Part shown: positions 1 through 5,436 of the stretch, piece by piece
Layout: every line of letters starts with the position of its first letter
Numbering within the stretch: the first letter of the stretch is position 1
Notes under the pieces: generated by a model
Told to the model about the DNA's origin: nothing
Seen by the model: the letters and a program-made list of their open reading frames with translations, nothing else
Database searches by the model: none
Source: an uncultured Clostridia bacterium
Lineage (GTDB): Bacteria > Bacillota > Clostridia > Oscillospirales > CAG-382
Direction of reading: 5' to 3'
Assembly (NCBI GenBank): GCA_947627335.1
Contig: CANQVQ010000108.1
Span: 1 to 5,436, forward strand
DNA: 5,436 nucleotides
Program-made: the position numbers and the translations under genes

Positions 1-855
1 CCGGGGGAGGACCTCCCGCAGAGCGGCGACCCGCACGGCGACGTCGTCCGCCGTATACGGGCGGCGCATCGCACGCAGTACCCGATCCGAGCCGGACTGC
101 AGCGACAGGTGGACGTGCGGCATGAAATTCGCCGAACCGGCGACCGCACGGAAGAACGGCTCCCGCAGGGACCAGGGCGAAAGCGAACCCACGCGGACCC
201 GCTCCAGCCCTTCGCCGGACAGCTCGCCCAGCCGTTCCAGCAGAGACGGCAGCCCGGGAAACGCCGAAACTTCGACCCCGGTCAGCACGACCTCCTTCAC
301 GCCTGCGCGAACCAGCCGCCGCGCCTCCGCGACGATCTCGTCCGCTCCGCGGGACCGCGACGGTCCCCGCAGGGTCGGGATCAGGCAGTAGGCGCAGTTC
401 CCGCCGCATCCGTCCTGAATTTTCAGGTACGCACGGCAGGTCGAAAACCAGTGACTTTGCCCGTCGAGCGACATCGGCTCGTAGTCCGCGTCCCGCACGT
501 CCGCCACCGCATCGGTCCGCCCGTTCAGCGACACGAACCGCTCCACGACGTCCATTTTCCCGGTGCAGCCGCCGACGTAGAACACGCCCGGCAGGGCGAG
601 GAACGCCTCCTTGCAGTTCTGCGACGCGCAGCCGAGCACCGCCGTCGGTCCCTTCGCCGCCAGCCGTCTGGCGAGTTGAAGGCTTTGCCGCTGGCTTTCC
701 GCCGTGACCGCACAGGTGTTGAGCAGGAAGCAGTCCGCCCCGTCGGGGTCCCGTTGGACCGCGAAACCGCGCTTCTCCAGCGCTTCCGCGATGGCGACCG
801 ATTCATATTGATTGACGCGGCACCCCAGCGTTTGGATGCACACCCGTTTGCCCAT
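1..855 (-). CDS. mtaB: tRNA t6A37 methylthiotransferase MtaB, C-terminus beyond window
   Basis: Radical-SAM iron-sulfur enzyme expected to add a methylthio group to t6A at position 37 of tRNAs reading ANN codons, giving ms2t6A. I translated 285 residues. The N-terminal MTTase domain shows its three cluster cysteines: C12 in QTLGCRVNQYES, C48 in LNTCAVTAES and C76 in VLGCASQ. The radical-SAM CxxxCxxC motif is C150/C154/C157 in QDGCGGNCAYCLIP, and the family-typical HLSLQSGSDRVLRAMRR lies at 249-265. Family members are about 430 aa, so the last third, including the TRAM tRNA-binding domain, lies outside the window. The ATG start has AAGGAG six bases upstream. It is the third gene of the holA operon, 15 nt after the Toprim gene. 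The QTLGCRVNQYES form favours MtaB over MiaB or RimO; the subfamily call is from motifs only. Confidence 0.93.
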   Translation of the reverse strand, partial: MGKRVCIQTLGCRVNQYESVAIAEALEKRGFAVQRDPDGADCFLLNTCAVTAESQRQSLQLARRLAAKGPTAVLGCASQNCKEAFLALPGVFYVGGCTGKMDVVERFVSLNGRTDAVADVRDADYEPMSLDGQSHWFSTCRAYLKIQDGCGGNCAYCLIPTLRGPSRSRGADEIVAEARRLVRAGVKEVVLTGVEVSAFPGLPSLLERLGELSGEGLERVRVGSLSPWSLREPFFRAVAGSANFMPHVHLSLQSGSDRVLRAMRRPYTADDVAVRVAALREVLPR

Positions 856-861
856 GTGTCG

Positions 862-867
862 CTCCTT
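862..867 (-). promoter_or_regulatory. Ribosome binding site of mtaB
   Basis: On the minus strand the bases AAGGAG lie six nucleotides before the mtaB ATG (853-855), directly after the TAA stop of the preceding Toprim gene. The match to the anti-Shine-Dalgarno sequence is strong and fixes the mtaB start. Confidence 0.85.
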
Positions 868-870
868 TTT

Positions 871-1461
871 TTATCCGATACGGCGTTTCGCGTCCTCGTA
901 GGCTTCGCGTCCGCAGAGCCAGTTGACCGCTTCGAGCAGTCCGCCGGACGTCAGCGTCGCGGGCAGTCCGAGCGCTTCCGAAAGCATTTTTCGCTTCTCC
1001 GCGCTGTTTTTCCCGCCGGAAAACCCGTCCGCGTACCATTCCTCGCGGCTGACGTCGCCGACGACCGCGTCCTCCGCTTCAAACGGCGCGAGCAAAGCCC
1101 GCAGGATCCCGTCGTCGATGCCCTCGACCCCGAGCAGCCCGTCCGCGGAGCGCTTTCGTTTGCGCGGCTCCTTCCCGGCGACCGCCGGAATGTACACGTT
1201 TCGGATCTTCGCGTCCGGCGGGAGCAGCCCTTTCAGCCTGCCGCGCAGGAATTGCCCCGCACGGTCGCTGTCCGTCAGCAGCAGCAGTCCGCGGTCGCAG
1301 GAAGCCCGACGCAGCAGGGACAGCTTTTCCTTGTCCTTGAACACCGCGAACCCGTTGAGCGCGATGATGGGCGTTTCCACCAGATTCGCCAGCCGAATTT
1401 TGTCGTATTTGCCCTCGACCACGATCGGACAGCGCAGTCGGAGCCGCCCGTTTGCGCTCAT
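871..1461 (-). CDS. rnmV: Toprim/DUF4093 protein, ribonuclease M5-like
   Basis: A 196-aa Toprim protein with the layout of RNase M5, the endonuclease that trims 5S rRNA precursors on the ribosome in Firmicutes. Toprim motif I is IVVEGKYD (residues 13-20, catalytic E16) and motif II is LTDSDRAG (62-69, metal-binding D64 and D66). A basic stretch (KEPRKRKR, 97-104) precedes GVEGIDD, which corresponds to the GVEHAS region of the Bacillus enzyme. Residues from about 125 to the end match the DUF4093-type tail in size and position. Length fits the family (about 180-190 aa). The ATG overlaps the holA stop as ATGA, and GGGGAG lies upstream inside holA, so translation is probably coupled. In Bacillus rnmV neighbours ksgA; here it sits between holA and mtaB. 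Toprim identity is secure; RNase M5 activity on 5S precursor is inferred. Confidence 0.82.
   Translation of the reverse strand: MSANGRLRLRCPIVVEGKYDKIRLANLVETPIIALNGFAVFKDKEKLSLLRRASCDRGLLLLTDSDRAGQFLRGRLKGLLPPDAKIRNVYIPAVAGKEPRKRKRSADGLLGVEGIDDGILRALLAPFEAEDAVVGDVSREEWYADGFSGGKNSAEKRKMLSEALGLPATLTSGGLLEAVNWLCGREAYEDAKRRIG
1458..1461 (-). other. ATGA stop/start overlap coupling holA to the Toprim gene
   Basis: The Toprim ATG (1461-1459) and the TGA (1460-1458) that ends the frame-corrected holA tail share the four bases ATGA. This arrangement is typical of translational coupling. It also supports the view that the real holA product ends here, not at 1079 where the uncorrected frame runs out. 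Confidence 0.85.
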
Positions 1462-2542
1462 TCGGCGCTCCCCGCGAACGACGCCAACTTGGAGAGCAGC
1501 AGTTCCAGCGCCGGGACCGGGTCGGCGCGACCGGTCTTGATCGCGACGTCCGTTTCCGCAATCTCCGCGAGGGACTTCCAGATCCCGCTTCGGCGCACCT
1601 TCGAGAGGTTCGCGAACGCACGACCGACCTGCCAGCTTTGCAGGTTTTCTCCTTCGCGACGCGTCCCTGCGAAATTCCCTGCGTCCGTGCGGCGTCCGCC
1701 AGCAGCAGCAGGCGGTAGCTCGACGCGAGGTAGCCGATGGCGGGCTGCACGCCGTTTCGGTCCATTTGCAGGACGGACAGCGTATGCACGGCGCCCGCGA
1801 GGTCGCCCGCTAAGATCCGGTCGGCGACTTCAAAGAACACGCCGCTCTCGTTCGGGCAGCAGTAGTTCCGCACGTCCGCCGCCCCGAGCGTCCGCCCGCC
1901 TGCGACGGCGCACAGCTTCACGATCTCCCCTTGCAGGGTGTACAGGTCCGTCCCGCAGTAGCCGACCAGCGTCTGCGGCAGGTCGCTTGCGATGTCCGTC
2001 CGCTCCGCCGCGAAATGCTTCGCGATCCACGCGTAGAGCTGCGACGTGCGGGGCTGCTCAAATTCGACGGAAAGTCCGTGCTTCGCGAACCCGTCGACCA
2101 GCGTCCGCAGACCCTCCATGCCCTTGTCGCGGGACTTTTCCTTTTCGCCCGCACGCAGGACCAGCAGGACGGTCGTATAGTCCGGCAGGTCCTCCAGCGC
2201 ACGGACGTATGTTTCCGCGTCCGACGGTTTCAGCTTGCCCTTGCGGGTCTGCGCCACGCCGCGCAGCTCGACGACCCGCTTCTCCCAAAGGTACGGCGGG
2301 GCGAGCACCTCCTCGGCGAACCCGTCCGCGTCCCGCGTTTCCGCGTCGAACACCGCGTAATTGAAGTCCGGCACCGGGGCGTCCTTCCCGACTTTGCGCA
2401 GTTTTTCCGCGTAGTGGTCCTTCGTGTACTCCTCCGCGCCCCACAGCAGGAACGCGCCGCCGGTCCGCCCGTCCTTCAGCCGCTTCTTCAGCTCGTCCAG
2501 ACCGCCGTCCGCCGTCCGCCCGTACGCCATGCGCTCCGTCAC
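1458..2542 (-). CDS. holA: DNA polymerase III delta subunit HolA, frame broken by one base
   Basis: Delta subunit of the clamp loader, which opens the sliding clamp and loads it on DNA. Residues 1-299 read in one frame: LDELKKRLKDG and GAFLLWGAEEYTKDHYAEKL (15-48) match the family N-terminus, and LYTLQGEIVKLCA (200-212) and VFFEVADRILAGDLAGA (235-251) match the middle domain. At 1645-1648 the frame is lost. Reading on in the -1 frame gives 62 more residues (NLQSWQVGRAFANLSKVRRS ... LAEIAETDVAIKTG ... LELLLSKL), the expected collar domain, ending at TGA 1458. The repaired length is 361 aa, close to the usual size near 340. Uncorrected, the first frame stays open to 1079 and gives an Arg/Gly-rich 487-aa chimera. 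The start is GTG 2542 or ATG 2530; neither has ideal Shine-Dalgarno spacing. First gene of the operon, behind a strong promoter. holA is essential, so a sequencing error is the simplest explanation. Confidence 0.88.
1645..1648 (-). other. Frame break in an A4 run inside holA
   Basis: The minus strand reads GAG AAA ACC TGC in the upstream frame. One extra A would give GAG AAA AAC CTG CAA AGC TGG, which continues with a normal HolA C-terminus. Slipping the AAA-decoding tRNA back one base would put it on GAA, so this is not a classical -1 slippery heptamer. A missing base in the read or assembly, or a real mutation, is more likely than programmed recoding. Confidence 0.85.
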
Positions 2543-2569
2543 CGCCTTCCCGATTCTTTTCCATCCTCT

Positions 2570-2598
2570 ATTGTATCATAAAATCCGCTTCTTGCCAA
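2570..2598 (-). promoter_or_regulatory. Sigma-A promoter of the holA operon
   Basis: On the minus strand TTGGCA (2598-2593) and TACAAT (2575-2570) are separated by exactly 17 bp, each one base from the sigma-70/A consensus. The predicted transcript start is near 2562-2564, leaving a leader of about 20 nt to the GTG start or 33 nt to the ATG. The 30 bases above the -35 box hold A and T tracts that could act as an UP element. The AT-rich island stands out from its GC-rich surroundings. Confidence 0.8.
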
Positions 2599-2640
2599 TG
2601 CTTTTCGAGGAAAATTTACGAAAAAATCATCGGAAGAACG

Positions 2641-2669
2641 AAAAAAATGCGTCGAGAGGGTCGCCGCAT
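2641..2669 (-). terminator. Intrinsic terminator of the SGNH/glycosidase operon
   Basis: On the minus strand ATGCGGCGA, loop CCCTC, TCGACGCAT forms an eight-pair stem with one G-A mismatch, followed by six further T residues (2646-2641). It lies about 260 nt after the SGNH stop codon and about 43 nt before the -35 box of the next operon, which fits an insulator between the two transcription units. The 5' stem arm (2661-2669) overlaps the edge of the first 42-bp repeat. Confidence 0.8.
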
Positions 2670-2785
2670 GGGGAAAGGATGGGGAGCGCGGAACCGCATT
2701 TCCCGCCGCACGGGGAAAGGATGGGGAGCGCGGAACCGCACTTCCCGCCGCACGGGGGGGAAAGCACACCCCGCCGCACGGGAAA
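2662..2785. repeat. 42-bp direct repeat, two full and two partial copies
   Basis: Copy 1 (2662-2703) and copy 2 (2704-2745) are abutting 42-mers that differ at two positions. Each begins CGCCGCA and contains GGGGAAAGGATGGGGAGCG. A partial copy starts at 2746 (CGCCGCACGGGG, then GGGAAAG) and another at 2772 (CGCCGCACGGG). From copy 2 on, each junction contains CCCGCCGCACGGG, able to form a CCCG/CGGG hairpin with a five-base loop. There are no spacers, so this is not a CRISPR array. It probably lies in the 3' untranslated part of the SGNH transcript. Function unknown. Confidence 0.9.
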
Positions 2786-2927
2786 ACAAAAGCGAAAAGC
2801 CGCGACAGCGCTCGACTGCCGGGACTTTGGATTTTCGGGATGCAAACGGGACGCAAGCGGGGGGACGTCGGTCGGAAAGGCGGTGAAGCCTTCCTTCCGC
2901 GACCGAACGCGTTCTCCGCACGAACCG
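2786..2927. other. Non-coding stretch between the SGNH stop and the repeats
   Basis: I see no convincing gene here. Short open frames exist on both strands, but they have no good ribosome site and no recognisable protein features. One imperfect hairpin is visible at 2874-2894 (GGAAAGGC, loop GGTGAA, GCCTTCC on the plus strand). It lacks a following T run on the minus strand, so it could be a processing or protective structure at the mRNA end but is not a good terminator by itself. Two near-identical 11-base-spaced segments (GATGCAAACGGG and GACGCAAGCGGG, 2839-2861) are probably chance. Confidence 0.5.
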
Positions 2928-4967
2928 TCAGGACTTCTTGCGTTTCTTGATCACGACGCCGATGACGCAGGCGACCGCGAACAGCAGCACCGAGGCGCCG
3001 CCGACGATCAACGCGATGTCCGTGCCGGTCAGCAGGTGCGACCCGTCGGAACTTTCGTCCGCGGAACCGTCCGCGGAGGGTTCATCGGAGGACGCTTCGG
3101 ACGTCGGTTCGGAAGCGTCGGAAGCCGCGTCGGAAGCCGCGTCGGAAGACGCGTCAGACGTCGGTTCGGAGGCGTCGGACGACGTGTCGGACGTTTCGCC
3201 GGGCTGCTCGGGCGCAGGCTCGGCTTCCCGCACCATCTTCGAGAAGGCGAGGGAAGTCCAGTGCAGGGAATTTCCGGGCGCACCGTAGACCGAGAGCGAG
3301 ACGTGCGTGACGGTGAGCTTCCCGGTCGTGCCGAGCTTGTTTTCCAGCGGGAAGTACAGCTTTTGCCCGGACGTGAAGTCGTTGACCGTGCCGGTGAGCA
3401 GATCGGAAAGCTGGACGGACTGCTCCGCACCGCCGTCGATCGTATAGTAGAGGAACCCGTTCGCGGAACCGCCGTCGCAGGTGAAAACGACGTGCAGGTA
3501 GGGCGTTTCGGCGAGGTCGACCTCCTTATTGACCTGGATGTCGATGGACGGCCAGGAGAGCGTGTCCTCCTGCGCACGGGAGAGGTGCAGACTGCCGTCC
3601 GTATCGACGGAATAATCGGCGACGCCGCCCGCGACGCGGGAGATCAGGCTTTCGTCGGTCGGAAGCAGGCTGACGACGTCCTCGTAGACCGCTTCCTTCG
3701 GGAGCGTCGCCGGGTCGGGATTGGTGACGCTGAACTCGTGGAAGGTGATCTTGCGTCCCGCCGCACCGACGACGTACAGCTTCAGCCCGGAGATCAGCAC
3801 CGTGCCGTCCTCGCGGACCATGTTGTCCGGGATGATGTCGGACAGCTTGAGCTTGCAGTTGACCTTTTGGTTCGCGGAGAGGTCGCCGACTTCCTCGGTC
3901 TTGAGCGTCGGGTCCTGCTCGACGAAGTGCGGGATCAGCCCGACGAAGTTCTGGTCGTAGGCGACCGTCGGGGTGGAACCGTTGAGGTAGAGCACCATAT
4001 TCGTGATCGCCGCCGTTTCAAAGTTGACGGTCAGGTAGCTGTTTTCGACCGGCACGGCGACGGTGTCCTGGATCTCGGGGGAGTAGTGCGCTTCCGGCCA
4101 GAGCCCGGTCGTGTTGGCGAAGGAGATCGAGCCGTCCGATTCCTCGGTGACGACGACGGTGTCCGGCTTGAGGATACGCCAGCCGTCCGCGGTGAACGGG
4201 ATGACGGATTTGGTCCAGTACCCTTCCTCGACCTCCGGCGGTTGGGGCAGTTCGATGCGGGGCGCATCCGGGTCGACGCGGTAGTGCTCCTTCAGGTATG
4301 CCTCGATGGAATCGACGTAGACGCGGTTGCCGAGGTCGGCGAGGTGCACGCCGTCCGTGATAAGGAATTCTTCCAGTTTATACTGGTCGCAGATCTTGTG
4401 GATGTCGATCAGACCCGTGTCCGTCTCCTTCGCGACCTCGCGGACGATCTCCACATACACGTCCAGCGCGGCGTTCAGCCCGCCGGCGCTCGCGTAGTTC
4501 TCCGCGGGACCGTAGGCGTCCTCGCGCACATAGGGCGGGGTCAGCAGGATCGGGTCGGCGTCCAGTGCGCGGACCTGCGAGATGATGGTTTTGAGGTTTT
4601 CCTTGTACTTTTCCGGGGAGACGCGGGGCACGGAACTGCCCGGGTTGAGGCGGACGTCGTCGTTCGTGCCGAACCCGATGATGACGATGTCGGGGTCCTT
4701 CTTGGTCACGTCCCAGTCGAAGCGGGCGAGCCCGTCCTCGGTCGTGTCGCCGCCGACGCCGGAATTGATGGCGTAGAGGTTCATTTCCTCGCCGAGCGTC
4801 TTGGTCCAGGTGCCCATGGCGGTCAGGCTGTCGCCGAAGGTCACAAGGCGGCACCCGTCCAGCAGCAGGGCGTCCTCCGCCGGTGCCGCCGAGACGCTCG
4901 CCGCGAAGGGCAGGGACGCGCAGGACAGCGCAGCGCAGAGAAGCAGGGAAAAGATGCGTTTTTTCAT
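2928..4967 (-). CDS. Secreted, membrane-anchored SGNH/GDSL hydrolase
   Basis: A 679-aa exported enzyme expected to cleave ester bonds, probably removing acetyl or similar groups from polysaccharides outside the cell. A signal peptide (1 to about 28: MKKR, then a hydrophobic core, then SVSAA) leads into an SGNH domain (about 36-230). All blocks are present: TFGDSLTAMG (nucleophile S47), NSGVGGDTT (glycine block), GFGTNDD (N102) and TDGVHL (D205, H208). Two beta-rich modules follow (about 245-416 and 428-580) that resemble each other. A Ser/Asp/Ala/Glu-rich stalk (about 583-644), a hydrophobic helix (650-673) and the tail KKRKKS finish the protein. There is no true LPxTG motif, so anchoring is by the helix. 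The ATG has AAGGGG and GGAAG upstream. It lies 19 nt after a glycosidase gene, suggesting a joint role. Fold and catalysis are well supported; the substrate is unknown. Confidence 0.9.
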   Translation of the reverse strand: MKKRIFSLLLCAALSCASLPFAASVSAAPAEDALLLDGCRLVTFGDSLTAMGTWTKTLGEEMNLYAINSGVGGDTTEDGLARFDWDVTKKDPDIVIIGFGTNDDVRLNPGSSVPRVSPEKYKENLKTIISQVRALDADPILLTPPYVREDAYGPAENYASAGGLNAALDVYVEIVREVAKETDTGLIDIHKICDQYKLEEFLITDGVHLADLGNRVYVDSIEAYLKEHYRVDPDAPRIELPQPPEVEEGYWTKSVIPFTADGWRILKPDTVVVTEESDGSISFANTTGLWPEAHYSPEIQDTVAVPVENSYLTVNFETAAITNMVLYLNGSTPTVAYDQNFVGLIPHFVEQDPTLKTEEVGDLSANQKVNCKLKLSDIIPDNMVREDGTVLISGLKLYVVGAAGRKITFHEFSVTNPDPATLPKEAVYEDVVSLLPTDESLISRVAGGVADYSVDTDGSLHLSRAQEDTLSWPSIDIQVNKEVDLAETPYLHVVFTCDGGSANGFLYYTIDGGAEQSVQLSDLLTGTVNDFTSGQKLYFPLENKLGTTGKLTVTHVSLSVYGAPGNSLHWTSLAFSKMVREAEPAPEQPGETSDTSSDASEPTSDASSDAASDAASDASEPTSEASSDEPSADGSADESSDGSHLLTGTDIALIVGGASVLLFAVACVIGVVIKKRKKS
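3036..3197 (-). repeat. Acidic Ser-rich stalk of the SGNH protein with internal DNA repeats
   Basis: This part encodes a low-complexity linker (residues about 591-644) made of Ser, Asp, Ala, Glu, Thr and Pro. Plus-strand segments 3091-3122 and 3148-3179 match at 29 of 32 bases with a 57-bp offset and encode SDASEPTSDASS and SDASEPTSEASS. Between them lie three tandem 12-mers GTCGGAAGCCGC (3117-3152, the third with one change) encoding AASD units. Every period is a multiple of three, so copy changes would keep the frame. The likely role is a flexible spacer through the cell wall. Confidence 0.85.
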
Positions 4968-4986
4968 GACTTCCGCCCCTTTCCGC

Positions 4987-5436
4987 TCAGGAATCCGACC
5001 GATTCAGGTAGTCGCGCAGCTTCTCGATCGTCGGCATACACGCCTCGTCGAGCTTGAGGTAGTTGGTGATCTCGTCGTACTGCCCGTCGCCGTCGGCGTC
5101 CGCGTAGTCGTTGCTGGAGAACCAGACGGCGATCTTGATCCGGCTGCAGAACTCGTAGCCGGGGTCCTGACTGTGCTCGAAGCAGTCGATCATGCCCTCG
5201 ACCCACTGGGTCTGGTAGGCGATATTCCTGCCGAGCGTGGTCGTGCGGTAGCCGTTGATGCCGTAGTCATAGACGGCGTTTCCGCCCGCACCGCAGGCGA
5301 ATTCCCCGAGGATCCACGGGTATTCCGCGTAGTAGGGGAGCATCTTGTTCGCCGTTTCGGTGTACATGGTCTGGAAGCTGGCGGGAACGCCTTCGTTGTT
5401 CATCTGGTAATGGGTCAGTCCGAGCATCTGCACATA
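4987..5436 (-). CDS. Clan GH-A glycoside hydrolase, GH26-like, C-terminal part
   Basis: Only the last 149 residues are present; the frame is open through the window edge, so the start lies upstream. YPWILGEFACGAGG (about 39-52) looks like the beta-strand carrying the catalytic nucleophile glutamate (E45) of a TIM-barrel glycosidase. QTQWVEGMIDCFEH (75-88) is the next helix. RIKIAVWFSSNDY (99-111) resembles the final strand with its conserved Trp, as in GH26 mannanases. A DADGDGQYDE loop (113-122) has the DxDxDG pattern of calcium-binding loops. The fragment ends YLNRSDS without a membrane anchor. The stop is 19 nt before the SGNH esterase gene, so the two are probably co-transcribed. The assignment rests on local pattern only; GH5 or GH39 remain possible, and the substrate cannot be read from this fragment. 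Confidence 0.6.
   Translation of the reverse strand, partial: YVQMLGLTHYQMNNEGVPASFQTMYTETANKMLPYYAEYPWILGEFACGAGGNAVYDYGINGYRTTTLGRNIAYQTQWVEGMIDCFEHSQDPGYEFCSRIKIAVWFSSNDYADADGDGQYDEITNYLKLDEACMPTIEKLRDYLNRSDS

Noticed and set aside
1079..1457. Extension of the uncorrected holA frame to a 487-aa protein
   Set aside because: After residue 299 the translation becomes Arg/Ser/Gly-rich and overlaps the well-supported Toprim gene out of frame. The -1 frame carries the true HolA C-terminus.
1643..1654. Programmed -1 ribosomal frameshift in holA
   Set aside because: No X XXY YYZ heptamer is in phase; slipping AAA back onto GAA breaks pairing, and I saw no clear stimulatory stem just downstream. 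Kept only as a remote option.
109..2364. A 751-codon open frame on the plus strand
   Set aside because: It runs antisense to mtaB, the Toprim gene and holA, which have clear family motifs. Its translation is Arg/Pro-rich with no domain, as expected of shadow frames in GC-rich DNA.
2662..2785. CRISPR-like array
   Set aside because: The repeats abut with no unique spacers, there are only two full copies and no cas genes are present.
2874..2894. Hairpin after the SGNH stop as a terminator
   Set aside because: The stem has a bulge and no T run follows on the minus strand, whereas 2641-2669 has both a stem and a T run.
2616..2921. Short minus-strand open frames across the repeat region (for example repeating FRAPHPFPVRRE)
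   Set aside because: The peptide repeat is only the 42-bp DNA repeat read in frame. The frames lack convincing ribosome sites and cross the terminator.
3024..3038. LPxTG-type sortase signal (HLLTGTD before the last hydrophobic helix)
   Set aside because: The position and the basic tail resemble a sorting signal, but the proline is missing and LLTGT does not match known sortase motifs. A plain membrane anchor is the safer reading.
2424..5057. An 877-codon open frame on the plus strand
   Set aside because: It is antisense to the SGNH gene and crosses the promoter, terminator and repeats. Its Val/Arg/Asp-rich repetitive translation mirrors the codons of the real gene.

Overview
The window looks like a high-GC chromosomal segment from a Clostridia-type Firmicute, probably an uncultured gut member of the Oscillospiraceae/Ruminococcaceae. 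This is inferred from GC-rich codon use, AGGAG-type ribosome sites, a clean sigma-A promoter, a Gram-positive HolA / RNase M5-like / MtaB gene set, and a secreted glycan enzyme with a Ser/Asp/Glu-rich stalk and a C-terminal membrane anchor. No species can be named. All supported genes lie on the minus strand, so transcription runs from high to low coordinates.

Region A (about 5436 to 2641) is the end of a surface glycan-degradation operon. It holds the C-terminal 149 residues of a clan GH-A glycoside hydrolase (best guess GH26-like). After a 19-nt gap comes a complete 679-aa SGNH/GDSL hydrolase with a signal peptide, two beta-rich modules that resemble each other, an acidic Ser-rich stalk and a membrane anchor. 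A glycanase plus an esterase suggests joint attack on an acylated plant polysaccharide such as acetyl-mannan. The substrate is inferred, not shown.

Region B (2543 to 2927) is non-coding. It contains a 42-bp direct repeat (two near-identical copies and two partial ones), a strong intrinsic terminator at 2641-2669 that uses the edge of the first repeat as a stem arm, and a near-consensus promoter (TTGGCA, 17 bp, TACAAT) at 2570-2598 that starts the next operon.

Region C (2542 to 1) is a housekeeping operon: holA (DNA polymerase III delta subunit), an RNase M5-like Toprim/DUF4093 gene, and mtaB (tRNA methylthiotransferase, C-terminus beyond the window). holA and the Toprim gene share an ATGA stop/start overlap; the Toprim gene and mtaB are 15 nt apart. 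As written, holA has a one-base frame break in a short A run (minus strand, 1645-1648). Restoring one A gives a normal 361-aa delta subunit that ends exactly on the ATGA overlap.

Nothing here forms a clearly new defence or mobile system. The points most worth checking are the holA frame break, the repeat/terminator arrangement, and the duplicated modules of the anchored SGNH enzyme.
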